Below are positions 22,059-30,457 of a stretch of 64,000 nucleotides of DNA, piece after piece; position 1 is the stretch's first letter, and the number at the start of each line of letters is the position of its first letter. The position numbers were made by a program, and so were the translations under genes. The notes beneath the pieces were generated by a model that searched no databases, was not told where the DNA came from, and worked only from the letters and a program-made list of their open reading frames with translations. This stretch comes from Amycolatopsis lurida (lineage in GTDB: Bacteria > Actinomycetota > Actinomycetes > Mycobacteriales > Pseudonocardiaceae), in contig NZ_FNTA01000002.1 in assembly GCF_900105055.1 (NCBI RefSeq), positions 248,001-312,000 on the forward strand. Reading direction: 5' to 3'.

Positions 22059-23687
22059 TCAGGACAGCGTTCCGACACGCTCCTCACCCGCGACCACGGT
22101 CAACCGGACCTTCGTCCGCAACAACGAGTCTGCGCTTTCGGCGAACGGATCATGGTCCAGCACCACGAAGTCCGCCGCCAGCCCCGGTGTCAGGCGCCCG
22201 GTCAATCCCTCCCACCGACACGAGTACGCGGCGTCTCGTGTGCCGTGCGCGAGCGCGTCGGCCAAGGGCAGGGCGTACTCGGGGATGTTGGGCGGCAGCC
22301 CGGGGTCGGCCGCCGATCGCCGGGTGGTGGCGATGAACATGTTCGGCAGCGGCGGGTGGGGTGCGGTCGGTGCGTCGGAGCCGAACGCGAGCACCGCGCC
22401 GGCGGCGGTCAGCTCCGGCCACGGATACCCGCGCCGGACCCGGTCGTCGCCGAGCATCGCCCGCCAGTTGTCCTGGATCGCCGGGTCTGCGTGCACCGGC
22501 TGCATGGACGCGACCACACCGAGCCGGGCGAGTCGCCGTACGTTCTCCTCGGTCACCACCTCGACGTGCTCGAGGCGGTGCCGCCGGTCGCGCGGCCCGT
22601 TGACCTCGATCGCGTGCTCCAGTGCGGAAAGTGCGATGTCCGATGCCTCGTCGCCGATCGCGTGCAGCGCCACCTGCAACCCGGCCGCGTCCGCGGCCGC
22701 CACGACAGGAGAAAGCGCGGCCAGGTCCCAGATCGGCTCGGGGTGGCTGCCTTCGGCGAACGGGGCCTTCATCGCGGCCGTGCAGCTGTCGATCACGCCG
22801 TCCACCAGCAGCTTGATGCCGGTGACCCGCAGCCACGGCCCGGACAGCCGCCCGGCCAGTTCCGCCGCCTGCCGGACCTGCCGCAGGTCGTCCTCGGTGC
22901 GGCCGGTCCGTTCGATCAGCCAGTGCCCTGCCACTCTGAGCGGCAACCGGCCGCCGCTGCGGGCCAGTGCCCGCTCCAGCGCGTCCAGATCGTCCTGCCC
23001 CAGCCCCATGTCCACCGCGCCGGTCACCCCGTCGGACAGGTACCGCTCGAACGCCGAGGCCAGTGCGGCGTCACGCTCGTCGTCGCTGCGCGCCGCGTCG
23101 AGGAAACGCCGCGCCAGTTGCAACGAGGCCGCCTCGTACAGCATGCCGTCCGGCTCGCCCGCCTCGTCGTGGCCGATCCGGCCGCCGATCGGATCGGGGG
23201 TGTCCGCGGTGATCCCGAGCTCCCGCAGCGCGGCGCTGTTGACCCACGTCGAGTGCAGGTCGTTGGCGACGAGGTAGACCGGCCGGTCCGGCACGGCGGC
23301 GTCGAGCAGGCCCCGTTCCGGGCCGCGTCCGTCCAGCGCGCCGAACAGCCAGCTTCGGCCAAGGACGCGCGGCGCATCGAGGTCGGCGTCCGCTGCCTCC
23401 CGGACCTTGGACTGGATCTCGGCGACGTCGGCGGCGTCGAACAGGTCGACCTGCCGCAGTGCCTCGCCCATCCCCAGCAGGTGGGTGTGCGCGTCCACGA
23501 AACCGGGCAGCACGAACGCCCCGCCCAGGTCCACCAGCCGCGCGCCGTCTGCCATCCCGTCCGCCGTCGCGGTGTCGCCGACGAACTCGATCGACTCCCC
23601 TCTCACGATCATGGACTCCGCCCACGCGGGCTCGTCGGCGGTGAAGATCCGGCCGCCCCGGTAGTGGACGCGTTCCGGCTTGCTCAT
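22059..23687 (-). CDS. YtcJ-type amidohydrolase
   Basis: A 542-residue metal-dependent hydrolase of the amidohydrolase_3 group. It has the metal motif GFVDAHTHLLG near residue 60, a central lysine region (GIKLLVDGVID), HAIGDEAS and HRLEHVE histidine motifs and a late metal/acid Asp in AFGSDAPTAPHPP. Length fits YtcJ proteins (about 530-550). The enzyme probably hydrolyses an amide or cyclic imide. It is one base downstream of the NCS1 permease stop, so permease and hydrolase form an operon for uptake and breakdown of a nitrogen compound; the exact substrate is not visible. Confidence 0.92.
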   Translation of the reverse strand: MSKPERVHYRGGRIFTADEPAWAESMIVRGESIEFVGDTATADGMADGARLVDLGGAFVLPGFVDAHTHLLGMGEALRQVDLFDAADVAEIQSKVREAADADLDAPRVLGRSWLFGALDGRGPERGLLDAAVPDRPVYLVANDLHSTWVNSAALRELGITADTPDPIGGRIGHDEAGEPDGMLYEAASLQLARRFLDAARSDDERDAALASAFERYLSDGVTGAVDMGLGQDDLDALERALARSGGRLPLRVAGHWLIERTGRTEDDLRQVRQAAELAGRLSGPWLRVTGIKLLVDGVIDSCTAAMKAPFAEGSHPEPIWDLAALSPVVAAADAAGLQVALHAIGDEASDIALSALEHAIEVNGPRDRRHRLEHVEVVTEENVRRLARLGVVASMQPVHADPAIQDNWRAMLGDDRVRRGYPWPELTAAGAVLAFGSDAPTAPHPPLPNMFIATTRRSAADPGLPPNIPEYALPLADALAHGTRDAAYSCRWEGLTGRLTPGLAADFVVLDHDPFAESADSLLRTKVRLTVVAGEERVGTLS

Positions 23688-23688
23688 G

Positions 23689-25137
23689 TCACTCCTTGGG
23701 TGAAGGGTCGAACGACGAACGCATCGCGATGACGTAGATCAGCGCCGGGACGATCAGCCCCACCGGCAGCGACAGGTCGATCCCGCCTGCCAGCTCGGCA
23801 AGGAACCCGATGTGCACACCGGGCACGGCCAGGCACTCGACGGCGAGCGCGGCGCCCACCACCAGCGCGGCGAAACCAGCCCAGTTGACCCCGCCCCGGT
23901 ACCAGAATGGACCGCCCCGGCGAAGGTCGCCGAGCGCGTGGCCGTCGTACCGGTTGCGCCGCAGCAGCACGTCGGCGACGTAGATGGCCATGATCGGAGC
24001 CAGCACCGCCACCATCATCTGCAGCATCCGGCTGACCGTGTCCAGGAAGTTCGAGACCAGCAGCGCGTACATGGTCAGCAGGATGCTGACCGTGCCGTAG
24101 AACAGCACGCTGCGCGACCGGCGGATCCGCATCCCGATCGCCTGGAGCGCCAGCCCCGAGCTGTAGATGATCAGCGCGTTGTTGGCGATCGCGCCCAGGA
24201 TCATGGCGATCAGGAAGACCGGGGAGAACCAGCCCGGCAGCACGCCGGTGAGTGCGGTCTGCGGATCGCTCATGTCCAGCGCTGTGGCGGCTATCGCGCC
24301 CAGCGCGGTGCACAGCACGCTCGGCAGGTACGCGCCCGCCGCCGTCCAGCCGACGATGGCCGACGGCTTGGTGGTGCGCGGCAGATAGCGGGCGAAGTCG
24401 GCGCTGGTGCTGTAGGACAGCGGGGCGGAGGAGACCATGGCCAGCCCGGCGGCCAGCGCCGCCACCAGGTCGAGCCCCTGGAGCTCCTGCGGTGGCCGGT
24501 GACTCCAGTCGGCGTCGCCGAGCACGAAGAACGCCAGTACCGCGAACACCGCCGCGAGCACCACGGCCAGCGGCAGGTACAGCTTGATGATCGTGGCGTG
24601 CCCGTAGACGCTGATCACCAGTGTCACCGCCGCCACGCCGACGATGACCAGCGCCTTGCCCATCGTGTCGAGTTCCAGGCCGAACCTGGTGCACAGGCTG
24701 AACGCCGTCACCGACGCCGCCGAGAGGCTCAGCGCCACGTAGCACACGGAGATCAGCGACCCGTTGAACGTGACCAGCACCCGGTTGCCGCGAACGCCGT
24801 AGATGGCACGGGTGATGACCGAACTCGGCGTGCCGGCGGCCGGGCCGCTGACCGAGATCAGCCCGACCAGCAGCCAGAACAGGTTGCCGACCAGGATCAT
24901 GCCGAGCGCCTGCCACAGGCTCAGGCCCAGCACCACGAGCGCGCCGCCGACCACGAGGCTGAGGTAGCTGACGTTCGGCGCGGCCCACACGCCGAACAGA
25001 TCGCGCGCCCGGCCGTGCCGCTCCTCGTCGCCGATGACGTCGATACCGTGCGTCTCGATACGGGTGGCCTGGGCGGAGGCGGGTTCGGGTGCGGCGGGCG
25101 GTTCGGGCACCGCCCGGCTTTCGGGGTCTTGGATCAC
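23689..25137 (-). CDS. NCS1-family nucleobase/cation symporter
   Basis: A 482-residue protein with about 12 transmembrane segments. After a charged N-terminal tail it begins the NCS1 signature with DLFGVWAAPNVSYLSLVVG and later GTPSSVITRAIYGVRGN. The family imports cytosine, purines, uracil, allantoin, hydantoins or thiamine-like compounds with cations. The ATG at 25137 is divergent from the pucR-type gene across about 170 bp. Together with the amidohydrolase next door it suggests a heterocycle or amide as the imported substrate. Confidence 0.93.
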   Translation of the reverse strand: MIQDPESRAVPEPPAAPEPASAQATRIETHGIDVIGDEERHGRARDLFGVWAAPNVSYLSLVVGGALVVLGLSLWQALGMILVGNLFWLLVGLISVSGPAAGTPSSVITRAIYGVRGNRVLVTFNGSLISVCYVALSLSAASVTAFSLCTRFGLELDTMGKALVIVGVAAVTLVISVYGHATIIKLYLPLAVVLAAVFAVLAFFVLGDADWSHRPPQELQGLDLVAALAAGLAMVSSAPLSYSTSADFARYLPRTTKPSAIVGWTAAGAYLPSVLCTALGAIAATALDMSDPQTALTGVLPGWFSPVFLIAMILGAIANNALIIYSSGLALQAIGMRIRRSRSVLFYGTVSILLTMYALLVSNFLDTVSRMLQMMVAVLAPIMAIYVADVLLRRNRYDGHALGDLRRGGPFWYRGGVNWAGFAALVVGAALAVECLAVPGVHIGFLAELAGGIDLSLPVGLIVPALIYVIAMRSSFDPSPKE

Positions 25138-25310
25138 GGCGGGGGCCTCCAGCGGTGTCCGCTACGTATTGGTGAACCCGCGTCCGCGATCGACGTCGGC
25201 AGGGCGTGCCCTGCCACCGCCCACAGGCTCTGAGATGTGGGTCACGGGGTGTGGGGACGGTAGGGCGGGCCGCCCGGCCGCGTCGATGGACGCGGGGTTG
25301 AACTTTTCGC

Positions 25311-26870
25311 GTGGCTGTGGACACTGCGTCCATGCCGCTGACTGTCGCCGACCTGCTCGCTCTGCGCGATCTCCGCCTGACCCTGATCGCTGGGGAGGGC
25401 GGCCGCGACAGGGTGATCGAAGCCGCGCACGTCTCGGAGCTGGCCCGCCCCGGCGAGTGGCTGCACGGCGGGGAACTGCTGATGACGGCCGGTGTGGTGC
25501 TGCCGACGGACCGTCGGTCCTGCCGGGGATTCGTGGGGGACGTCGTCGAGGGCGGCGCGGCGGCGCTCGCGTTCGGCGTCGGCCACGGCCAGCCGCACCG
25601 GGAGCCGCCCCGTGAGCTGGTGGCCGCCGCCGAGGCCGCCGGGCTGCCGCTGCTCGTGGTGCCGGACGAGGTGCCGTTCATCGCGGTCACCAAGGCGGTG
25701 TTCGCCGCGCTGGCCGCCGAGGACCGGCGCGCACTGGAGCACACCGTCGACGTGCAACGCAGACTGACCGTCGCCGCGACCTCGGGCGGTGGCCTGAACG
25801 CGATCCTCAAGGTGTGGCTGCACGCGACCGGTCGCGCCGCCGTGGTGACCGACTTGCTCGGCCGCGAACTGGTCGCCGTCGGCGAGTCCGCGCCCGCCCT
25901 GCTCGCCGCCGGGCGCACCGTGCTGGACGAGGTCGGCGGCCGCGGGCTGCTGGGCAGCGCGTCGGTCGCGGTGAACGGGCTGACCGTGGCCGTGCGGCCG
26001 ATCGGCGCCCGGCGGCTGCGCGGGCACGTGCTGCTTGCCCGGCCGCCCCAACCGCAGCCGGGCACGTTGGACGCCGCGCTGGTGTCGCTGCTGACGCTGG
26101 AGCTGGAACGCAGGCACCTTGCCGACGAACCGCGACGGCGAGCCGGTGCGGAGGCGCTGGCCCGGCTGCTGGACGGGCTGCCCGACGACAAGGCCGAGTC
26201 CCTGCTGGACACGTTCAGGCTGGCCTCGCCCTCGGTGCGGGGCCTGGCGGTGGTGGCCGGGGTGGGGGAAGCGGACGACCTGGCCGCCGATCTCGCGCTC
26301 GTGCTGCCAGGTGGTCTCGTGCGATGGTCCGAGGACACCGTGGAAGCGCTGGTCGTGGACGAAGTGGACGTGATCGCGCTGCTCGACCGGTTCGCTCCGC
26401 AGCGCCCGGCGGGCGTCGGCGCGGCACTGCGGCCGGGTTCGGCGGCCGTCTCGCTGCGGCAGGCGCGGGCACTGCTGGCCACCAGCGCGCGCCTTGGCCG
26501 TCCCGCCGAGGCCGGGGAACACAGCCCCAGCAGACTGCTGCTCACCCTGGGGCCGCCGGAGCTGCTGGCGTCGTTCGCCGACACCGTGCTGGCGCCGGTC
26601 GACGCCGCCGATCAGCGGGGGCAGCTGCTGGCCACGTTGCGGGCGTGGCTGGACGCCAACTCCGCCTGGGACGTCACGGCGCAGCGCCTCGGCGTGCACC
26701 GGCACACCGTGCGCAACCGCATCGACCGGATCGAGCAGCTCACGGGCCGGACACTGACGACCGCGTCCGCGCGCTACGAGTTGTGGCTCGCGCTGGAGGC
26801 CCGGGACGCGCTCGCCTACGTCGAGACCGGTCGTGTGGGTGCACCGGATTCGTCACCGCGTCCACATTGA
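25311..26870 (+). CDS. PucR-family transcriptional regulator
   Basis: A 519-residue protein. Residues about 10-130 are the PucR sensor domain (TVADLLALRDLRLTLIAGEG, then HVSELARPGEWLHGGELLMT). The C-terminus has the PucR helix-turn-helix, NSAWDVTAQRLGVHRHTVRN followed by RIDRIEQLTGR. Such regulators control purine and other nitrogen-compound catabolism. GTG 25311 gives 519 residues; ATG 25332 would start at MPLTVADLL. The palindrome at 25318-25332 overlaps this start region, which points to autoregulation. It stands divergent to the permease operon and upstream of the amine oxidase. Confidence 0.92.
   Translation: MAVDTASMPLTVADLLALRDLRLTLIAGEGGRDRVIEAAHVSELARPGEWLHGGELLMTAGVVLPTDRRSCRGFVGDVVEGGAAALAFGVGHGQPHREPPRELVAAAEAAGLPLLVVPDEVPFIAVTKAVFAALAAEDRRALEHTVDVQRRLTVAATSGGGLNAILKVWLHATGRAAVVTDLLGRELVAVGESAPALLAAGRTVLDEVGGRGLLGSASVAVNGLTVAVRPIGARRLRGHVLLARPPQPQPGTLDAALVSLLTLELERRHLADEPRRRAGAEALARLLDGLPDDKAESLLDTFRLASPSVRGLAVVAGVGEADDLAADLALVLPGGLVRWSEDTVEALVVDEVDVIALLDRFAPQRPAGVGAALRPGSAAVSLRQARALLATSARLGRPAEAGEHSPSRLLLTLGPPELLASFADTVLAPVDAADQRGQLLATLRAWLDANSAWDVTAQRLGVHRHTVRNRIDRIEQLTGRTLTTASARYELWLALEARDALAYVETGRVGAPDSSPRPH
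25318..25332. promoter_or_regulatory. Operator palindrome TGGAC-N5-GTCCA at the pucR start
   Basis: A perfect inverted repeat (TGGAC ACTGC GTCCA). The same arms and spacing recur at 26881-26895 in front of the amine oxidase. A left half-site (TGGAC) lies at 25287. It is a likely PucR-type binding site; its position on the start codons suggests repression or autoregulation. Confidence 0.6.
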
Positions 26871-26880
26871 TCGGCCGAAT

Positions 26881-26895
26881 TGGACTTCGCGTCCA
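26881..26895. promoter_or_regulatory. Operator palindrome TGGAC-N5-GTCCA before the amine oxidase
   Basis: TGGAC TTCGC GTCCA, identical in arms and spacer length to the site at 25318. It sits in the 86-bp gap between the regulator and the oxidase, 62 bp before the ATG, with a GTCCA half-site just upstream at 26864. This supports control of the oxidase by the neighbouring regulator. Confidence 0.6.
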
Positions 26896-26956
26896 TCGAC
26901 CGGTGCGGGGCGTCGCACGTACGTTGCCGTGCACGCTGACAGAAGGCAGGTGTTCG

Positions 26957-28252
26957 ATGGTTTCTCCGGAAGTCGATGTCGTCATCGTGGGCGCGGGATT
27001 CGCCGGGCTGACGGCCGCACGCGATCTCGGCGCGGCAGGGCGGACAGTGCGTGTGCTGGAAGCGCGCGACCGGATCGGCGGCCGCACCTGGTACCGGACC
27101 GACCTGTTCGACGGGGTCGGACTGGAGATGGGCGGCACGTGGATCGTCCCCGAGCAGACCTTCGTCACCGAGGAGGTCGACCGCTACGGGATCGCGGTCA
27201 GCGACAGCGAACTACCCGCCCGGATGACCTGGTCCGACCGGGGCCGCGTGCTGGAGTCGCTGCTGCCGGTGCCGCCCGCCGAACTGGAGGACCTGGAACT
27301 CGCGGTCCGCGCCCTGATCGCCGCCGGCGCGCGGCTCGACGTGGACCGCCCGTTGGCCGGACAGGGTCTGGCCGACCTCGACGTGCCGATCCGCCAGTGG
27401 GCCGACGAAGCCGGTTTGAAGGGCAACGCTCGGGAACTGCTGATCTCCTGGTTCTGCGGATGCGGCAACGCCTCGGCCGACACCGGCTCCGCACTGGACG
27501 TCCTGCGCTGGCTCGCCGCCATGGGCAACTCCGTCTGGGGCATGGTCCGGGCCAGCGTGCTCGGCCGGACCTTCGACGACGGCACCGCCTCGCTCGCCAC
27601 GGCGCTGGCGGAAGACAGCCGTGCGGACATCCTGCTGAGCACGCCGGTGCGGTGGGTTCGCCAGGAGGCGGACCACGTCGTCGTCGGACACGACGGCGGA
27701 GAAGTCACGGCGCGGCGAGTGCTGGTCACCGTTCCCCTCGGCGTGCAGCGGCATATCGAGTTCACGCCCGCGCTGTCCCCGGCGAAGCTGGCCATCTCCA
27801 CCGAGAACCATGCCGGGCAGGGGCAGAAGATTTGGGCGCTGGCCCGCAACGTGCCGGACGACCTGAGCGGATACGGCTGGGGTACCAGGTTCGACTACGT
27901 AGGCGCGATGTACACGGTGCCCGATGGTGTGGTGCTGGTGTGCTTCGCGCCCGAGCACGACCGGGTGGACGGGCACGACGTGGCGGACGTGCAGCGGGCG
28001 GTGCGCGAGTTCGCGCCCGAGGCCGAGGTCGTCGCCGCGACCACGTACGAGTGGGTGGACGACGAGTGGTCGCGTGGCACCTGGACGACGTTCCGGGCCG
28101 GGCAGATCTCCCGTTACGAACGGGATCTCGCCGTGCCGGAGGGCTTGGTGCACTTCGCCGGGGCCCACACCGCCCAGCGGTGGCCGGGTTTCATCGACGG
28201 TGCGATCGACAGCGGTCGCCGCGCCGCCGCCGAGCTGCTGGCGGTGCTGTGA
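26957..28252 (+). CDS. Flavin monoamine oxidase family protein
   Basis: A 431-residue FAD amine oxidase. The N-terminal dinucleotide fold VVIVGAGFAGLTAARDL is followed by RIGGRTWY, and the C-terminal end has FAGAHTAQRWPGFIDGAIDS, which closes the FAD pocket. It would oxidise an amine to the imine or aldehyde with release of ammonia and hydrogen peroxide. The ATG at 26957 has AAGGCAGG upstream. It is the fourth member of the permease/hydrolase/PucR cassette and probably degrades the imported compound or its hydrolysis product. Confidence 0.93.
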   Translation: MVSPEVDVVIVGAGFAGLTAARDLGAAGRTVRVLEARDRIGGRTWYRTDLFDGVGLEMGGTWIVPEQTFVTEEVDRYGIAVSDSELPARMTWSDRGRVLESLLPVPPAELEDLELAVRALIAAGARLDVDRPLAGQGLADLDVPIRQWADEAGLKGNARELLISWFCGCGNASADTGSALDVLRWLAAMGNSVWGMVRASVLGRTFDDGTASLATALAEDSRADILLSTPVRWVRQEADHVVVGHDGGEVTARRVLVTVPLGVQRHIEFTPALSPAKLAISTENHAGQGQKIWALARNVPDDLSGYGWGTRFDYVGAMYTVPDGVVLVCFAPEHDRVDGHDVADVQRAVREFAPEAEVVAATTYEWVDDEWSRGTWTTFRAGQISRYERDLAVPEGLVHFAGAHTAQRWPGFIDGAIDSGRRAAAELLAVL

Positions 28253-28518
28253 GGACCCGGCAGGGCCCGTCGACGCCCTACGCGAACAGGAAACGGTCAA
28301 CCTGAGAAGCGATGATCGCGTGCCGATAGGCGAACGTCGCCGGCACGTTCTGCTCAACAGAGGATCGATCAGTAGCCGGAAGTTTCACGCGGCCGACGTG
28401 CCAGGTGCGTCCTCCCAGGACGGCGAGGCCGAGGATCCCGAGCCGCACCGTTTGTTGCTGTCGGCGAGGACTCCCAGAAGGAGAGTGCTATTGAGAGGTA
28501 AGGCGAACGTGACGCCCT
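28253..28518. other. Short stretch of unknown content
   Basis: No recognised gene. On the minus strand 28278-28445 can encode a roughly 55-residue open frame with GRTWHVGRVKLPATDRS and FAYRHAIIASQVDRF. It reads like real protein but I cannot assign it, and it may be another gene end. Confidence 0.35.
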
Positions 28519-28560
28519 AGAGCTGGCGACGGAGCGAGCGGACTAGCCGAAGACACAGCT
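28519..28560 (+). repeat. 42-bp inverted repeat, right copy
   Basis: This matches the reverse complement of 21801-21842 at 38 of 42 positions. It runs in frame (through one TAG) into the recombinase-tail/dnaE2 chimera starting at 28565. Together the two copies bracket the whole amidohydrolase-permease-PucR-oxidase cassette. Confidence 0.75.
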
Positions 28561-28564
28561 CTCG

Positions 28565-29245
28565 GTGGTAGCGCTCGAGACCCGCTGGGTCGGGTCGCTG
28601 GTCGCCCTCACCCCGAGTGAGCGAACGAAGCTGGGGGAGTGGTTCCCGCACCTGCAGCGGGGTCCGGTAGGCGCGCGGCAAGGACATCTGTCGTTCGCGT
28701 TGCTGGTCTACGCCTCCGCCTACGTCAAGTGCTACTACCCGGCGGCGTTCGCCGGACTCGCCTCCGCCAGCCGCGACACCCACCTGCCCGGCATCGCCTC
28801 CGGCCTCGATGCCCCCGCCCTCCCTGGCATGACCGCCCTCGAGATCACCACCACCGACCTGCGGGCCACCGGCATCTCCCCGGATGAGCACCCCATGCAG
28901 TACCTGCGCGAATACCTCGACGGCCGCGGCGCGCTCACCGCTGCCGCCGTCACCGGCGCGGGTAACGGCGCCACGGTCTGGGTCACCGGAGCCGTCACCC
29001 ACCTACAACGCCCAGCCACCGCCGGCGGCATCACCTTCCTAAACCTCGAAGACGAAACCGGCATGCTCAACATCGTCGTGACACAACGTCTCTGGAATCG
29101 GGAACACAAGGTCGTGCGCAATTCACCCGCGCTGCTTGTCCACGGCGTCATCCAATCCCACCACGGCGTCACCAGCCTCGCGGCTGACCACTTCGAATCA
29201 CTGGACCTGCGCGGACTCGCCACAACATCGCGTGACTTCCGGTGA
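28565..29245 (+). pseudogene. dnaE2: Chimeric remnant: recombinase tail fused to dnaE2 C-terminus
   Basis: A single open frame whose first ~30 codons (ALETRWVGSLVALTPSERTK, then FPHL) match the last residues of the decayed tyrosine recombinase at 62333-62415. It then switches to error-prone DNA polymerase III alpha subunit sequence: SFALLVYASAYVKCYYPAAF, a gap where about 200 residues are missing, then LPGMTALEI and the OB-fold GGITFLNLEDETGMLNIVV, ending SRDFR. The polymerase active site is absent, so it cannot act as DnaE2. The junction records an illegitimate recombination. Confidence 0.75.
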
Positions 29246-29279
29246 CGGCGTACAGGATCCCTTAGGGCATGTAGGGTCT

Positions 29280-29331
29280 CACGAATGATGTCATGATCTC
29301 ATCAATCGTGTCGTATGATGTCATTTACGAC
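29280..29331. promoter_or_regulatory. Tandem AT-rich palindromes, operator-like
   Basis: Two adjacent inverted repeats share the core ATGATGTCAT, at 29285-29294 and 29315-29324, exactly 30 bp apart (about three helix turns). The first has arms CACGAATGATG/CATCAATCGTG with one mismatch; the second has GTCGTA/TACGAC arms. The AT content is far below the surrounding GC level. It looks like a double operator, but no clear gene starts immediately on either side. Confidence 0.5.
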
Positions 29332-29849
29332 ATTCTCGTGAGGTTTCGTGCGGAGAGTTCGGGTTCGTTCTCAGTGGAGTTTTCGGAGTCTCACCGGTCA
29401 CGTGAATCGTCCCATCAAGGGTGTCGAATCTCATCCGCCACCGCAGGTTGTCGACTGTCGACACACGCGATTCGCGCTATGCCTCAGCGCACTTGTCGCA
29501 GTACTGGTTAGAGTAGACACGCGGAGTCGTGCTTTCCGGCGCGTCAACAGAGATGCTGGCGATCAGGCGGCGGTTCAGCTTTGAGATGTAGCCCTAATGT
29601 GGCCAGGCAACTCGCCTTCGACGAGGAAGCATCATTCCTCACTAACGCCATCAGGATGTCTACCAGTCCTCGAGGCAAGCGCTGACCGCGTATCCCTCCT
29701 TGATTCCGTCGCGATCGACCTCGATCGCGACGGAATCCAACCGTTGCCGTTGGGTACTCCGCACGCGGTGTAGCGGCCACCCAGCACAAGCGGAAAACAG
29801 GCGTAATCCACGCCTTTGCACACCCTGGCGACGTGTTACCCGTCGAGCG
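29332..29849. other. Intergenic region with a large palindrome
   Basis: No gene is supported. Short open frames on both strands lack recognisable motifs or good ribosome sites. The only strong structure is the perfect palindrome at 29702-29737. Confidence 0.5.
29702..29737. repeat. Perfect 36-bp palindrome
   Basis: Two 17-base arms (29702-29718 and 29721-29737) are perfectly complementary around a CC centre, starting GATTCCGTCGCGATCGA. It could form a very stable hairpin. It lies 113 bp beyond the 3' end of the minus-strand secreted-protein gene, so it may act as its terminator; there is no T-run. Confidence 0.7.
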
Positions 29850-30191
29850 TCAACGAATGTCGACCCTGCCGTACACCAACCACTCACCCGGCCCGCAGGT
29901 GAATCCGCTGAAGTCGCCCCACGTATTGGCAGGTCCGGTGAACTTCACGCGGCCGTACCTGGGAATTGATCGGGTACCGTCGGTGCATTCCCCCTCGGCC
30001 GAGTACGAAGTACCCCAGATCCAGGATCTGCACCTGACCTTGTAGCTGTTCGAGCTCCACAGCTCTCCGCATACCGGTGCGGCGGAGACAGCAGCCGTGG
30101 TACGGGTAGGTGCGGCGACCGCCGGTTGCGTAGCAGACAGCACGGTGATCAGCGTGGTCACGGCCGTAGCGATGGTCATGCGTGTCTTCAT
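29850..30191 (-). CDS. Small secreted protein of unknown function
   Basis: A 113-residue protein with a clear Sec signal peptide: MKTRMTIATAVTTLITVLSA, then an AVAA cleavage region near residue 27. The mature part is about 85 residues with four cysteines (around 41, 54, 69 and 99) and several tryptophans, suggesting a small disulfide-stabilised fold such as an inhibitor or lectin-like domain. I do not recognise the family. GGAGCG precedes the ATG. It is divergent from the AfsR-like gene. Confidence 0.75.
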   Translation of the reverse strand: MKTRMTIATAVTTLITVLSATQPAVAAPTRTTAAVSAAPVCGELWSSNSYKVRCRSWIWGTSYSAEGECTDGTRSIPRYGRVKFTGPANTWGDFSGFTCGPGEWLVYGRVDIR

Positions 30192-30225
30192 TGCGCTCCG
30201 TTCTTCGAAGAGTTTCTTAAGGCCG

Positions 30226-30366
30226 TTACCGGCGCTCTGCCCTCGTTACCGAGGGGATGCCACGGCCGGTCCCAGCTGGAACATGGATCGACCAGGACAG
30301 ATCCGTCTTGACAGGAGCCTCAGCCTGCAGATCCGGACGTGGTGAAACAGTGGACTCCTGAGTCAT
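30226..30366 (-). CDS. Possible 46-residue peptide gene
   Basis: An open frame from ATG 30366 with even codon use: MTQESTVSPRPDLQAEAPVK, then TDLSWSIHVPAG, ending in an Arg-rich tail. It lies between the secreted-protein gene and the AfsR-like gene. It could be a peptide precursor, or simply upstream sequence of the secreted-protein gene. No processing enzyme is nearby. Confidence 0.25.
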   Translation of the reverse strand: MTQESTVSPRPDLQAEAPVKTDLSWSIHVPAGTGRGIPSVTRAERR

Positions 30367-30457
30367 CGTGGCTTCACCGCGTTGTGGCAATCGTCTGATC
30401 AGCGGTCGTAAGGCGATGTGCGGGCGGAGTAGGAAGGGGCCTGGGGAGGTGGGCATC

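Noticed and set aside
25814-26956. Extending the amine oxidase upstream through the pucR gene
   Set aside because: The FAD fold starts at the ATG at 26957 with its own ribosome site; the upstream part is another frame of pucR.
21801-28560. A composite transposon bounded by the 42-bp inverted copies
   Set aside because: No transposase, no target duplication and the copies can be read as scraps of coding sequence, so only a repeat is claimed.
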